This document shows, in pieces, positions 9,275 to 18,632 of a stretch of 64,000 bases of DNA. Location: positions 2,124,811-2,188,810 of the forward strand of contig NZ_CP132359.1 of assembly GCF_030758975.1 (NCBI RefSeq). Reading direction: 5' to 3'. The first letter of the stretch is position 1; every line of letters begins with the position of its first letter. Origin of the DNA: Bosea beijingensis (GTDB lineage: Bacteria > Pseudomonadota > Alphaproteobacteria > Rhizobiales > Beijerinckiaceae). A model generated the notes under the pieces. The model had not been told where the DNA came from. It did no database searches and saw only the letters and a list, made by a program, of their open reading frames with translations. Made by a program: the position numbers and the translations under genes.

Positions 9275-9580
9275 ATGATCCCCGGAGAGGTCTTTCCCGC
9301 GGCGGGTGACATCGTCCTCAACGCGGGCGCCCAGCAGGTCGTGTTGCTCGTCGCCAATACCGGCGACCGGCCGATCCAGGTCGGCTCGCACTACCATTTC
9401 TTCGAGACCAACGACGCGCTCGATTTCGACCGCACGCTCGCCCGCGGTATGCGGCTCGACATCGCGGCCGGCACAGCGGTGCGCTTCGAGCCCGGCCAGC
9501 AGCGCGAGGTCCGCCTTGTTCCGCTCGACGGCAGCCGCGAGGTCTACGGCTTCCAGCAGAAGGTGATGGGGAAACTCTGA
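9275..9580 (+). CDS. ureB: Urease beta subunit
   Basis: 101-aa structural subunit. It begins [18 protein letters not shown] and contains the family motif [18 protein letters not shown] and a C-terminal [15 protein letters not shown]. It starts 4 bases after the hupE stop, and its own stop overlaps the ureC start by one base (TGATG), so production of beta and alpha subunits is coupled. Confidence 0.96.
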   Translation: MIPGEVFPAAGDIVLNAGAQQVVLLVANTGDRPIQVGSHYHFFETNDALDFDRTLARGMRLDIAAGTAVRFEPGQQREVRLVPLDGSREVYGFQQKVMGKL

Positions 9581-11292
9581 TGCCGGCCAAGCTCTCCCAC
9601 GCCGCTTACGCGCAGATGTACGGACCCACAGTCGGTGACCGAGTCCGCCTCGCCGATACCGAGCTGATCATCGAGGTCGAGAAGGATTTCACGATCTATG
9701 GCGAGGAGGTGAAGTTCGGCGGCGGCAAGGTCATCCGCGACGGCATGGGCCAGAGCCAGGCGAGCCGCGCCGAAGGCGCGGTCGATACCGTCATCACCAA
9801 CGCGCTGATCGTCGACCACTGGGGCATCGTGAAGGCCGATATCGGCCTGAAGGACGGGCTGATCGTCGCCATCGGCAAGGCCGGCAACCCGGATACGCAA
9901 GCGGGCGTCACCATCGTCATCGGCCCCGGAACCGAGGCGATCGCCGGCGAGGGCAAGATTCTCACCGCCGGCGGCGTCGATGCCCATATCCATTTCATCT
10001 GCCCCCAGCAGATCGACGAGGCGCTGATGTCCGGCGTCACCACCATGCTCGGCGGCGGCACCGGCCCGGCCCATGGCACGCTGGCGACGACCTGCACGCC
10101 CGGCCCCTGGCATCTCGGCCGGATGATCCAGTCCTTCGACGCGGTGCCGATCAATCTCGGCCTCTCCGGCAAGGGCAATGCCTCGAAGCCCGCCGCGCTC
10201 GTCGAGATGATCGAGGGTGGCGCCTGCGCGCTGAAGCTCCACGAGGATTGGGGTACGACGCCGGCCGCGATCGACAACTGCCTCACTGTAGCCGACGACC
10301 ACGACGTTCAGGTCATGATCCACACGGATACGCTGAACGAGAGCGGCTTCGTCGAGGACACGGTCGCCGCCTTCAAGGGCCGCACCATCCACGCCTTCCA
10401 CACCGAGGGGGCGGGCGGCGGCCATGCGCCCGATATCATCAAGGTCTGCGGTCTCGCGAACGTCATCCCGTCCTCGACCAACCCGACGCGGCCCTATACG
10501 AAGAACACCATCGCCGAGCATCTCGACATGCTGATGGTCTGCCATCACCTGTCGCCCTCGATCCCCGAGGATATCGCCTTCGCCGAGAGCCGCATCCGCA
10601 AGGAGACGATCGCGGCCGAGGACATCCTGCACGATATCGGCGCCTTCTCGATCATCTCCTCCGACAGCCAGGCCATGGGCCGCGTCGGCGAGGTGCCGAT
10701 CCGGACCTGGCAGACCGCGCACAAGATGAAGGTCCAGCGCGGGCGCCTGCCTGGGGAGACGGGCGAGAACGACAATCTGCGGGTGCGCCGCTACATCGCG
10801 AAATACACGATCAACCCGGCGATCGCGCAGGGCCTGTCGAAGCATGTCGGCTCCGTCGAGGTGGGCAAGCGTGCCGATCTCGTGCTCTGGAATCCGGCCT
10901 TCTTCGGCGTGAAGCCGGAGATGGTGCTGGTCGGCGGCATGATCGCGGCGGCCCCGATGGGTGACCCCAACGCCTCGATCCCGACGCCGCAGCCGATGCA
11001 CTACCGGCCGATGTTCGGCGCCATGGGCCGCGCTCCGGCCGTGTCCTCGGTCACCTTCGTGAGCCAGGCAGCGATCACCAACGGCCTGCAAGAGCGGCTT
11101 GGCGTGGCCAAGGACATGCTCGCCGTTGAGAACACGCGCGGCGGCATCTCCAAGGCCTCGATGGTCCTGAACGACGCCACGCCGCATATGGAGGTCGATC
11201 CCGAGACCTACGAGGTGCGTGCCGATGGCGAGCTCCTGACCTGCGAACCCGCGACCGTGCTCCCGATGGCGCAGCGCTATTTCCTGTTCTGA
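9580..11292 (+). CDS. ureC: Urease alpha (catalytic) subunit
   Basis: The dinickel hydrolase that converts urea to ammonia and carbamate. All metal and catalytic residues are present: His136 and His138 in [10 protein letters not shown], Lys219 (the carbamylated bridge) in [10 protein letters not shown], His221, the flap Cys321 with His322-His323 in MVCHHLSPS, and Asp362 in SSDSQAMGR. Length 570 aa is normal. It shares a base with ureB and is followed by the nickel chaperone gene ureE. The downstream accessory genes are complete, so an active nickel enzyme is expected. Confidence 0.97.
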   Translation: MPAKLSHAAYAQMYGPTVGDRVRLADTELIIEVEKDFTIYGEEVKFGGGKVIRDGMGQSQASRAEGAVDTVITNALIVDHWGIVKADIGLKDGLIVAIGKAGNPDTQAGVTIVIGPGTEAIAGEGKILTAGGVDAHIHFICPQQIDEALMSGVTTMLGGGTGPAHGTLATTCTPGPWHLGRMIQSFDAVPINLGLSGKGNASKPAALVEMIEGGACALKLHEDWGTTPAAIDNCLTVADDHDVQVMIHTDTLNESGFVEDTVAAFKGRTIHAFHTEGAGGGHAPDIIKVCGLANVIPSSTNPTRPYTKNTIAEHLDMLMVCHHLSPSIPEDIAFAESRIRKETIAAEDILHDIGAFSIISSDSQAMGRVGEVPIRTWQTAHKMKVQRGRLPGETGENDNLRVRRYIAKYTINPAIAQGLSKHVGSVEVGKRADLVLWNPAFFGVKPEMVLVGGMIAAAPMGDPNASIPTPQPMHYRPMFGAMGRAPAVSSVTFVSQAAITNGLQERLGVAKDMLAVENTRGGISKASMVLNDATPHMEVDPETYEVRADGELLTCEPATVLPMAQRYFLF

Positions 11293-11306
11293 TCCGAGGC
11301 CAAGCG

Positions 11307-11795
11307 ATGCTCCGCGCCATTTCCCATAGCCACGGCGGCGGCGAGACCGCCGGCACGCTCCGGCTCGATCACGCTGCCCGGCACCTGCGCCGCAAGCTCG
11401 TCACCACCGATCAGGGTGAGGAGATCATGGTCGACCTGCCCGAGCCGGTGCTCTTCGCCGACGGTGACCGGCTCGTGCTCGACGACGGTCGCGCCGTCGC
11501 GATCGTCGCGGCTGAGGAGGAGCTCTACGAGGTGCTGCCGGGCACATGTCCCTTGCGCCATCTCGCCTGGCATCTCGGAAACCGCCACTTGCCTGCTCAG
11601 ATCGACGAGGGCCGCATCCTGATCCAGCGCGACCACGTCATCCGGGCGATGCTGGAAGGGCTCGGCGCCTCCGTGCGCGAAGTGGTGGCGCGCTTCCAGC
11701 CGGTGCATGGCGCCTATCATGCCCATGGGCATGATCACGGGCATGGCCATCATCATGGTCACGCGCATGGCCACGGCCATCATCACCATGACTGA
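11307..11795 (+). CDS. ureE: Urease nickel metallochaperone UreE with His-rich tail
   Basis: UreE delivers Ni2+ to the UreG/UreD/UreF complex. The 162-aa protein has the N-terminal peptide-binding-like domain and the metal-binding domain with YEVLPGTCPLRHLAWHLGNRH. From about residue 139 it becomes a His-rich tail with about 14 His in 24 residues, alternating with Gly and Ala and ending HHHHD, like the Klebsiella type and unlike tail-less UreE. The tail codons overlap the ureF start: the ureF ATG at 11788 lies inside the last codons of ureE. Confidence 0.94.
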   Translation: MLRAISHSHGGGETAGTLRLDHAARHLRRKLVTTDQGEEIMVDLPEPVLFADGDRLVLDDGRAVAIVAAEEELYEVLPGTCPLRHLAWHLGNRHLPAQIDEGRILIQRDHVIRAMLEGLGASVREVVARFQPVHGAYHAHGHDHGHGHHHGHAHGHGHHHHD

Positions 11796-12450
11796 CACTG
11801 CCGCGCTTGCCCGCCTGATGACCTGGCTTTCCCCGGCCTTTCCGGTCGGGTCTTTCGCTTACAGCCACGGGCTGGAGCGAGCGATCCATGATGGGTTGAT
11901 CAGGGATCGGCGGAGCCTGCGCGAATGGCTGGAGGCACTGCTGGAGCAGGGATCGGCCTGGAATGACGCTGTCCTGCTGGCAGAAGTCTGGCGCAGGATC
12001 AGCAGCGGTGAAGAGGTTGCGGAAGTCGCTGAACTGGCCGCAGCCATATCCGGCTCGCGCGAACGCCACATGGAAACCACGCTGCAAGGCAGCGCCTTCG
12101 TCGATGCGATGGCGGCCTGGAGCGGCGAGCTGCCGGCAGGCGAGGAGAGGCCAATCGCCTATCCCGTGGCCGTAGGCTCAGCCGCCGCGCGCCACGGCGT
12201 CGCGCTGGAGGATACGCTCACCGCCTATCTCCACGCCTTCGCCTCCAACCTCGTCCAGACCTGCGTGCGGCTGGTGCCGCTCGGCCAGCGCGACGGGGTG
12301 GCGACGCTCGCGGCGCTGGAGCCGGTCATCCTGCGCACCGCCGGGCGCGCTGCAGCCTCGACGCTCGACGATCTCGGCTCCTGCACCATCCGCGCCGACA
12401 TCCTGTCGATGAACCACGAAACACAGTATTCGAGGGTCTTTCGCTCGTGA
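11788..12450 (+). CDS. ureF: Urease accessory protein UreF
   Basis: UreF gates GTP hydrolysis by UreG during nickel insertion. The 220-aa protein begins [19 protein letters not shown] and has [14 protein letters not shown], a family hallmark, plus an all-helical body. I place the start at ATG 11788, inside the end of ureE; the frame is open back to 11707, but those codons only shadow the UreE His tail. The 4-base overlap with ureG at 12447 couples the two. Confidence 0.93.
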   Translation: MTDTAALARLMTWLSPAFPVGSFAYSHGLERAIHDGLIRDRRSLREWLEALLEQGSAWNDAVLLAEVWRRISSGEEVAEVAELAAAISGSRERHMETTLQGSAFVDAMAAWSGELPAGEERPIAYPVAVGSAAARHGVALEDTLTAYLHAFASNLVQTCVRLVPLGQRDGVATLAALEPVILRTAGRAAASTLDDLGSCTIRADILSMNHETQYSRVFRS

Positions 12451-13067
12451 ACTCCTCCAATGGCCCGCTCCGCGTCGGCATCGGCGGCCCGGTCGGCGTC
12501 GGCAAGACCACGCTCACCGAAAAGCTCTGCAAGGCGATGCGCGAGCGCTATTCGGTCGCCGTCGTCACCAACGACATCTTCACGAAGGAGGACGAGCTGA
12601 TCCTCAACCGGCTGCAGGCTCTGCCGGAGGAGCGCATCATCGGCGTCGAGACCGGCGGCTGCCCGCATACCGCGATCCGCGAGGACGCCTCGATCAATCT
12701 GGCCGCCATCGCCGAGATGCGCCGCCGCTTTCCGGATCTCGACATCGTCTTCATCGAATCCGGCGGCGACAACCTTGCCGCGACCTTCTCGCCCGATCTC
12801 GCCGACATCACGCTCTATGTCATCGATGTCGCCGGCGGCGAGAAGATCCCGCGCAAGGGCGGGCCCGGCATCACCCGCTCCGACCTGCTGATCATCAACA
12901 AGATCGATCTCGCGCCTTATGTCGGCGCCAATCTCGACGTGATGCGCGCGGACACCGAAAAGCAGCGCGGCAGCCGGCCCTTCGTCTTCAGCGACCTGAA
13001 CCGGCTCGTCGGTGTGGAAGACATCGTCGCCTTCATCGAGAAGAACGGCGGCCTTGCCGCCGCGTAG
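12447..13067 (+). CDS. ureG: Urease accessory GTPase UreG
   Basis: SIMIBI-class GTPase that carries nickel to urease. The 206-aa protein has the P-loop [11 protein letters not shown] (about residues 13-23), [10 protein letters not shown], the Cys-Pro-His metal motif in [15 protein letters not shown] and the guanine-specificity motif NKIDLAP. The start is GTG 12447, overlapping the ureF stop. It is the last gene of the urt-ure block; the next gene is convergent 12 bases away. Confidence 0.95.
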   Translation: MNSSNGPLRVGIGGPVGVGKTTLTEKLCKAMRERYSVAVVTNDIFTKEDELILNRLQALPEERIIGVETGGCPHTAIREDASINLAAIAEMRRRFPDLDIVFIESGGDNLAATFSPDLADITLYVIDVAGGEKIPRKGGPGITRSDLLIINKIDLAPYVGANLDVMRADTEKQRGSRPFVFSDLNRLVGVEDIVAFIEKNGGLAAA

Positions 13068-13079
13068 GACAGTCGCGGC

Positions 13080-13343
13080 CTATTTGAGCTGGCTGTCCTT
13101 GCTGCCGCGCCGGTTGTAGCCGGACTGCGCCGCCGAGCGGTCCTGGCCGGACTGGCAGGCGACGCAGAGCCGGGCGCTGGGCATGGCCAGGCGCCGCGCT
13201 TCGGGAATTTCATCCCCGCAATCCTGGCAGTAGGTCTCGCCGGGGCCACTCGGCAGGCGCGAGCGCGCGAGGCGAACCGCGTCCGTGATCGAGCCGTCGA
13301 TCTGGTCCTGAACCGCTCCGTCCGGAGCCCATCCGCTTGCCAT
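13080..13343 (-). CDS. DksA/TraR-type C4 zinc finger protein
   Basis: Small 87-aa protein of the DksA/TraR family, whose members bind the RNA polymerase secondary channel. The four cysteines are in the arrangement C-x2-C-x17-C-x2-C (CQDCGDEI ... LCVACQ). It lacks the long N-terminal coiled coil of full DksA and is closer in size to the YbiI/TraR group. I chose ATG at 13343 because GGAGG lies 7 bases upstream; the longer frame to 13364 has no such site. It is convergent with ureG and downstream of the EamA gene on the same strand. The role is inferred from the fold only. Confidence 0.8.
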   Translation of the reverse strand: MASGWAPDGAVQDQIDGSITDAVRLARSRLPSGPGETYCQDCGDEIPEARRLAMPSARLCVACQSGQDRSAAQSGYNRRGSKDSQLK

Positions 13344-13403
13344 CACGCAACCTCCGATCGCCACAAGATGGCCTCGGGTCGCGCGAAATCCAAGAGCGTC
13401 CGC

Positions 13404-14279
13404 TCAGGCGAAGCGCTTCGCCCCGGCGACGCAGAGCACGACGACAGCGGTCGCGGCGATCATCGTCCAGGCAATCGGCTCGCCGAGCAGCCAGCCCGCC
13501 AGCATGAGACCGAAGAACGGTTGCAGGAGCTGGAGCTGGCCGACGCTGGCGATGCCGCCGAGTGCGAGGCCCCGATACCAGAACACGAAGCCGACCAGCA
13601 TGCTGAAGACCGAGACATAGGCAAGGCTGATCCAGGCCGGCGTGCCGATGCCCTGCCATGTCGATGGCCAGAACAGCAGCGCAATCGCGCCCATCGCCGG
13701 CAGCGACAGCAGGAGCGCCCAGGAGATCACCTGCCATCCGCCGAGCCGGCGCGAAAGCGTAGCGCCTTCGGCATAACCGAGCCCGCAGAGCAGGACGGCC
13801 GCGACCATCAGCAGGTCGCCCGTCAGCGAGCCGCTGTCGCTGTTGGCGAGCGCGAAGCCTGCGACGGTGGCGCTGCCGATTCCCGAGAACAGCCAGAACA
13901 CCGGCTTCGGTCGTTCGCCGCCGCGCAGCACGCCGAAAAGCGCGGTCGCGAGCGGCAGCAAGCCGATGAAGACGATCGAGCGCGCCGAGGGAATATGCTG
14001 CAGGGCGAGCGCCGTCAGCAGCGGAAAGCCGAGGACGACGCCCAGTGCGACGATCGCAAGCGGGCGAATATCCGCGCGGCTCGGCCATTGCTGGCGCAGA
14101 AGCATGAGACAGGTGGCGCCGAGTAGCGCGGCGATCGCGGCGCGGGCACCGGTCAGGAACAGGGGCGAGAAGCCGGTCACCGCGACGCGCGTCGCCGGCA
14201 GCGAGCCGCTGAAGATCAGCACGCCGATGAGCCCGCTGCCCCAGCCCTTGCCACCCCAATTCCCGAACATGCGATCCAT
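13404..14279 (-). CDS. EamA/DMT-family transporter
   Basis: 291-aa inner-membrane protein with ten predicted hydrophobic helices in two EamA repeats; GARAAIAALLGATCLM and the second-half FSMLVGFVFWYRGLALGG are typical. The family exports amino acids or other metabolites. The gene is divergent from a MocR-type regulator, a very common arrangement in which the regulator controls the neighbouring exporter or metabolic gene. A 71-base intergenic space holds the shared promoters. Substrate unknown; an amino acid or amine is likely because the regulator carries an aminotransferase domain. Met4 (14270) is an alternative start. Confidence 0.85.
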   Translation of the reverse strand: MDRMFGNWGGKGWGSGLIGVLIFSGSLPATRVAVTGFSPLFLTGARAAIAALLGATCLMLLRQQWPSRADIRPLAIVALGVVLGFPLLTALALQHIPSARSIVFIGLLPLATALFGVLRGGERPKPVFWLFSGIGSATVAGFALANSDSGSLTGDLLMVAAVLLCGLGYAEGATLSRRLGGWQVISWALLLSLPAMGAIALLFWPSTWQGIGTPAWISLAYVSVFSMLVGFVFWYRGLALGGIASVGQLQLLQPFFGLMLAGWLLGEPIAWTMIAATAVVVLCVAGAKRFA

Positions 14280-14350
14280 CCTGCGCCTTCACCGGAAGTC
14301 GTGCTCTAGGCGCGGGTAGCCGACTAAGCCAGCGACAGACCGATACATTC

Positions 14351-15814
14351 ATGGCAAACTGTATGGCTATGGACCGCCATACAATCAGTGCAATCGAGCC
14401 CGCTGCAACGCGAACGGAAGCGGTGATGGCGGCGATCCGCGGCCGGCTGGCGGCGCGGACGCTGGCGCCCGGCGACCGGCTGCCTTCGATCCGCGGCTTC
14501 GCTGCGACGATGAAGGTCTCCCCCTCCACCGTCGTCGAGGCCTATGACCGCCTCGCGGCCGAAGGCCTGATCCGCGCGAGGCAGGGTTCCGGTTTCTACG
14601 TGACCGGCGGCGGCCTGCCGCCACTGGCGCTGACGCAAGCCGCTTCGCCACAGGAGCTCGCGGTCGATCCCTTCTGGGTCTCGCGCCAGTCGCTCGATGC
14701 CGAGCCGGGCGCGCTGAAGCCGGGTTGCGGCTGGCTCCCTGCCGACTGGATGCCGGACGAGGCCTTGCGTCGCGGCTTCCGCGCGCTGGCGCGGGCCGAT
14801 GGCGCGATCCTGACCGATTACGGCGGCACGCGCGGCGCCTCCGTGCTGCGCCGGCTCCTGCTCGGGCGCTTCGCCGAGGCCGGGCTCGTGGTGTCGCCGG
14901 AGCAACTCATGCTGACCGGCTCGGGCACGCAGGCGCTCGACCTGATCTGCCGCTTCCTGCTGCGGCCGGGCGACGCCGTCCTCGTCGACGATCCCTGCTA
15001 TTTCAATTTCCAGGCTCTGCTGCGGGCCCATCAGGTGCGGGTCCTGAGCGTGCCTTATACGCCTACTGGCCCCGACATCGCGGCATTCGAGGCCGTCGTG
15101 GCGAGCGAGCGCCCGCGCCTCTACCTGACCAATTCCGGCTTGCACAATCCGACCGGCGCCAGCCTGTCGCCGCAGGCCGCCTATCGCGTGCTGAGTGCCG
15201 CTGCAGCCCATGACATGATCATCGTCGAGGACGACATCTTCGCCGATTTCGAGCCCGAACCCTCGTCGCGATTGGCGGCGCTCGACGGGCTGGAGCGTGT
15301 CATCCGGATCGGCAGCTTTTCGAAGACGCTCTCGGCCGCCGTCCGCTGCGGCTATATCGCGGCACGCGCCGATTGGATCGAAGGGCTCGTCGATCTGCAG
15401 GTCGCGACCAGCTTCGGCGGGCCAAGCCCGGTCTCGACGGAATTGCTGGCGGGCGTCCTCGCCGGTGGCAGCTATCGCAAGCATATGGAAGAGCTGCACC
15501 GCCGCCTGGCCCAGGCGCGGCGCGAGATCGCCGCTAGGCTTGAGGCGCTCGGGATTCGCCCCTGGCTGATGCCGCGCGGCGGCTTCTATCTCTGGTGCCG
15601 CTTGCCTGAAGGCATCGATTCCGCCGAATTGGCCCAGCTCGCCGTGATGCAGGGTGTGGTGCTGGCGCCGGGCAATGTCTTCAGCGTCGCCCAGACGGCC
15701 GGTAACTTCATGCGCTTCAACGTCGCCCAGTCGCGCGATCCGCGCGTGTTCACGGTGCTCGGACAGGCGATGGCGACCATGCGATCGCAGAAAGGGGCAG
15801 CCATCCGCGGTTGA
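14351..15814 (+). CDS. MocR-type regulator: GntR DNA-binding domain fused to aminotransferase domain
   Basis: 487 aa. The N-terminal winged helix (about residues 25-85) has GDRLPSIRGFAATMKVS and TVVEAYDRLAAEGLIRARQG; the rest is a fold-type I aminotransferase domain with the PLP lysine Lys325 in SFSKTLSAAVRCGYIA. Such proteins (PdxR, GabR, TauR) use PLP plus an amine ligand as effector. The divergent EamA exporter is the likely target. The start is uncertain: ATG 14351, 14363 and 14369 are in frame and the last two fall within the 24-bp palindrome, so either the protein is leaderless or the repressor covers its own initiation region. Confidence 0.88.
   Translation: MANCMAMDRHTISAIEPAATRTEAVMAAIRGRLAARTLAPGDRLPSIRGFAATMKVSPSTVVEAYDRLAAEGLIRARQGSGFYVTGGGLPPLALTQAASPQELAVDPFWVSRQSLDAEPGALKPGCGWLPADWMPDEALRRGFRALARADGAILTDYGGTRGASVLRRLLLGRFAEAGLVVSPEQLMLTGSGTQALDLICRFLLRPGDAVLVDDPCYFNFQALLRAHQVRVLSVPYTPTGPDIAAFEAVVASERPRLYLTNSGLHNPTGASLSPQAAYRVLSAAAAHDMIIVEDDIFADFEPEPSSRLAALDGLERVIRIGSFSKTLSAAVRCGYIAARADWIEGLVDLQVATSFGGPSPVSTELLAGVLAGGSYRKHMEELHRRLAQARREIAARLEALGIRPWLMPRGGFYLWCRLPEGIDSAELAQLAVMQGVVLAPGNVFSVAQTAGNFMRFNVAQSRDPRVFTVLGQAMATMRSQKGAAIRG
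14360..14383. promoter_or_regulatory. 24-bp palindrome, candidate MocR operator
   Basis: Perfect 8-bp inverted repeat TGTATGGC-N8-GCCATACA, with an additional degraded half site just upstream around 14342-14355. It lies between the EamA and MocR genes and overlaps the candidate start codons of the latter. MocR proteins are known to bind repeated half sites in their own divergent promoters. Confidence 0.6.
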
Positions 15815-15920
15815 TCCAGCGCAGTATGGGCCTATGCCGCACTCGTCAGCCCTGCGCCCCACTGTTATAGACCGCCGCAATAACCGGCCCGGCCGGACAG
15901 GACCCGAGAGTTTTGAGATC

Positions 15921-16859
15921 ATGCATCTGAGGATCGGCACGCGCCGCAGCCCGCTGGCGATGGCCCAGACCAACCACGTCATGGGACTGATCCGGGAGAA
16001 GTTCCCGCAGGCGGAATTCACCCTCTGCCAGATCGCCACGATCGCCGATCGCGACCGCGTCTCCGAGTTCCACCAGTTCGGCATGGTCGGCGTCTTCGCC
16101 GTCGAGCACGAGCAGCAACTGGTCAATCGCGAAGTCGATTTCGTCGTCCATTCGCTCAAAGACCTGCCGACCACCCTGCATGAAGGCCTCGTCCTGGCCT
16201 CGGTGCCGCCGCGCGAGGACCCGCGTGATGCGCTTTGCGGGTCGACCATGGCCTCGCTGCGCCAGGGCGCGCGCGTCGGCACGGGCTCGCTCCGCCGCCG
16301 CGCCCAGATCCTGAACCTGCGCCCGGACGTCACCGTCGTTCCGATCCGCGGCAATGTCGGCCCGCGCCTCGCCAAGATCGGCGGGGAGGATGCGCTCGAC
16401 GCCGTGATCCTCGCCCATGCCGGCCTGCGCCGGCTCGGCATGGACGATGCGTCGTCGGAGGTGCTCGCCCCGTCGCTGTTCCCCTATGCGGTCGGGCAGG
16501 GCGCGCTCGGGCTCGAAGCCCGCGCCGAGGATACGGCGGTGATCGAGGTGCTCAAGGCGATCGAATGCCCCAAGGCCCGCGCCGAGGCCGAGGCCGAGCG
16601 CGAGATGATGCATGCGCTCGGAGCCGGTTGCAGCCTGCCGGTCGGCGCCTGCGCGACGTGGCAGGAGGGCCGCCTGACGCTGCATGCGCAGGTGACCTCG
16701 ATCGAGGGCACCGAGCGCGTCGTCGCCGATCAGAGCGCGCCGCCGGAGCAGGCGCGCGAACTCGGCCTTTCCGTCGCGCAGATCCTAAAGGAAAAGGGCG
16801 GCGTCGCGATCCTCGAGAAGAGCTATCGCGGCCACTATCCGAGCTTCAAGTCGATCTAG
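15921..16859 (+). CDS. hemC: Porphobilinogen deaminase (hydroxymethylbilane synthase)
   Basis: Haem-pathway enzyme that joins four porphobilinogens. The 312-aa protein begins MHLRIGTRRSPLAMAQTNHV and shows DFVVHSLKDLPT, GTGSLRRRAQIL and the dipyrromethane-cofactor cysteine Cys237 in LGAGCSLPVGA. Start ATG 15921 is set by the family N-terminus; the frame is open upstream to 15654 but only as a shadow of the MocR gene. It is monocistronic here; no other hem gene is nearby. Confidence 0.95.
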   Translation: MHLRIGTRRSPLAMAQTNHVMGLIREKFPQAEFTLCQIATIADRDRVSEFHQFGMVGVFAVEHEQQLVNREVDFVVHSLKDLPTTLHEGLVLASVPPREDPRDALCGSTMASLRQGARVGTGSLRRRAQILNLRPDVTVVPIRGNVGPRLAKIGGEDALDAVILAHAGLRRLGMDDASSEVLAPSLFPYAVGQGALGLEARAEDTAVIEVLKAIECPKARAEAEAEREMMHALGAGCSLPVGACATWQEGRLTLHAQVTSIEGTERVVADQSAPPEQARELGLSVAQILKEKGGVAILEKSYRGHYPSFKSI

Positions 16860-16886
16860 GCTGCGGCTCGGGTTCTGGCTGCCCGC

Positions 16887-17036
16887 CTAGATCGGGTCGC
16901 GCGGATCGTCGGCGCTGGGCTTGTCGAGCATCGCGCTGCCGGCGCCGCGTGAACGTGCCCACAAGGTCGTGAGCGCGATCCCCACAGGTACGCCGATCAC
17001 GACGATCCAGACAACGAAGTTCCAATCGCCGGTCAC
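16887..17036 (-). CDS. Small single-pass membrane protein (49 aa)
   Basis: A GTG-started frame preceded by AAGGAGGG in the right place. The product starts MTGDWNFVVWIVVIGVPVG, has one hydrophobic helix (about residues 6-25), a basic stop-transfer WARSRG, and an acidic soluble tail ending DDPRDPI, so the tail probably lies in the cytoplasm. I recognise no family. The strong ribosome binding site and clean topology support a real gene. It follows a small hydrophilic protein gene on the same strand after 22 bases, suggesting co-transcription. Confidence 0.6.
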   Translation of the reverse strand: MTGDWNFVVWIVVIGVPVGIALTTLWARSRGAGSAMLDKPSADDPRDPI

Positions 17037-17058
17037 GCGATATCCCTCCTTGCAGGGC

Positions 17059-17352
17059 TCAGGTCTTTGGTGGAAGCGAGCCGCGATCGAAGACCGGGAT
17101 CGACTCGGTTCTCCCGCGCAGCGGCCTGCCGACCGGCACGTCCTCCGCCGCCTGCCGTACGGCCTCTTCCGATTCCGTCAGCCCGTCGGGCGTGTCGTTG
17201 GCGTCGCTTCCGGCGTCATGGACATTGGTGCGGTCGCTGACGCGACGGCTCTCGGTGGGATCGGCCTCGATGGCGGTCTGGCCGGTATTCGCGGGCTTGC
17301 GTTCGTCTTCGAGCAGCGCGGGATTCTCGCGCTTCCTGTCGGCCTTGGCCAT
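17059..17352 (-). CDS. Small hydrophilic, probably disordered protein
   Basis: 97-aa, highly charged and rich in Asp, Glu, Arg and Asn, without hydrophobic core, Cys or membrane helix; it begins MAKADRKRENPALLEDERK. The composition predicts an intrinsically disordered protein. The ATG has GGAGAG at the right distance. It sits between the topoisomerase IB gene and the 49-aa membrane protein, all on the minus strand, and the three may form one unit. No function can be assigned. Confidence 0.6.
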   Translation of the reverse strand: MAKADRKRENPALLEDERKPANTGQTAIEADPTESRRVSDRTNVHDAGSDANDTPDGLTESEEAVRQAAEDVPVGRPLRGRTESIPVFDRGSLPPKT

Positions 17353-17418
17353 GGCGGCTCTCCTCTGAATCGGGCTTTCAGGAGCAAGCTCTCAACCGCC
17401 GCATTGTTCCGCGATCGG

Positions 17419-18480
17419 TCAGGCCGCCAGGAGCCCCAGAGCCCGCTCGATCCGCGAGCAGCCGGGCTTGGCGCGCGCCTTCGCATAGCTCTTCTGCAGG
17501 CGGCCGCTGGCATAGGCGTCGATGACGATCGCGTGGACATAGCTCTTGCGGACGACGGCGGGCGTGTTGACCAGCTTCTGCGAGATCGAACGCATGATGT
17601 CGGCGAGCTGGCGCTTGCGCCCGGCCTCGCTCGCCACCGCCTCGCCGGCGAGCAGCAATTCGGCCGCGGCCGCATTGGCGGCGAGCATGCGCAGGTCCTT
17701 GCTGCTGACGGGCAGGCCGCAGGCGCGCTTGAGATAGGCGTTGATCTCGGCCGCATGGATCGGCGCGGCGGCGCCGTCCTCGCCGCGATATTGCAGCAGG
17801 CGCCGGCCAGGGAGGGTGATGATCCGCGCGATCGCGCGCGCGAGCGGCGCATCGTCGATCGCGCAGGAAATCTCCTTGCCGCTCTTGCCGCGGAAATGCA
17901 GCGCGACCCGTGCGCTCGTCAGTGTGACGTGCCGCTTTAGCAGGGTCGACGTGCCGTGGCTGCCATTCTCCTTCGCGTAGACCTCGTTGCCGACGCGCAG
18001 GTGGCAGCGGTCGATGATCGCGGCGGCGCAGGCCAGCGCCTTGTCGCGCGACAGCACCCGCGCCTTGACGTCGGCCGCGATGCGGGCGCGCAGCTTCGGG
18101 AGGGCCTCGATCAGGCGGGCGAGCCGCTTCAGCTTGCGCCGCTCTCGCACCTTCTCCCAATCGGGGTGGTAACGGTGCTGGATGCGGCCGGCCTCGTCAT
18201 GGCCGACGGCCTGGAGATGCGCGCGCGGGTCGGTCGCGATGCGGACATCCGCATAGGCAGGCGGTATGGCCAGCGAGCGGATGCGCGCGAGCGTGTCCTC
18301 GTCGGTGATCTTGCCGCCCTCCGCATCGCGATAGCCGAAGGAACGGCCGTGGCGGATGCGGCGGATCGTGAGCTCGTCAGACGAAACGCGCCGCAGTCGC
18401 GTCGCGGCGGAAGGCTGTTTGGCGTGCGGGGAAACCGGCATTGGCGGGCTCGCAGAGCTACGCTGCGGAAACGACGCCAT
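17419..18480 (-). CDS. DNA topoisomerase IB (poxvirus type)
   Basis: A type IB topoisomerase relaxes supercoils through a 3'-phosphotyrosyl intermediate without ATP. The N-terminal domain has IRRIRHGRSFGYRD and IPPAYADVRIATD; the catalytic domain has RVGNEVYAKENGSHG, KRHVTL, SSKDLRML and the nucleophile Tyr in VVRKSYVHAIVIDAY. Bacterial enzymes of this kind are about 330-360 aa, as here. The start is uncertain: Met at 18480 or at 18441 are both plausible, and the longest frame runs to 18528. It is divergent from the M81 metallopeptidase gene. Its role besides TopA and gyrase is usually unclear. Confidence 0.88.
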   Translation of the reverse strand: MASFPQRSSASPPMPVSPHAKQPSAATRLRRVSSDELTIRRIRHGRSFGYRDAEGGKITDEDTLARIRSLAIPPAYADVRIATDPRAHLQAVGHDEAGRIQHRYHPDWEKVRERRKLKRLARLIEALPKLRARIAADVKARVLSRDKALACAAAIIDRCHLRVGNEVYAKENGSHGTSTLLKRHVTLTSARVALHFRGKSGKEISCAIDDAPLARAIARIITLPGRRLLQYRGEDGAAAPIHAAEINAYLKRACGLPVSSKDLRMLAANAAAAELLLAGEAVASEAGRKRQLADIMRSISQKLVNTPAVVRKSYVHAIVIDAYASGRLQKSYAKARAKPGCSRIERALGLLAA

Positions 18481-18632
18481 CATCCAGTTGGTTCCGCTCA
18501 GTCGAGCATATTCACCACATTTCGACAAGCGCGCAGGTTTCTAGGGATGTATGCGCGAAAACCAGTGGCCAGAAAGCGGGCGCATCGCCCAAACTGTCAA
18601 AAAAATTGAACGACTGCTTTGGGGAGATGCCG

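Noticed and set aside
9544..11187. Long open frame on the minus strand over ureC (547 codons)
   Set aside because: It is a GC-rich shadow of ureC; its translation is Arg/Asp/Gly/Ala-biased with no domain, and ureC has all catalytic residues.
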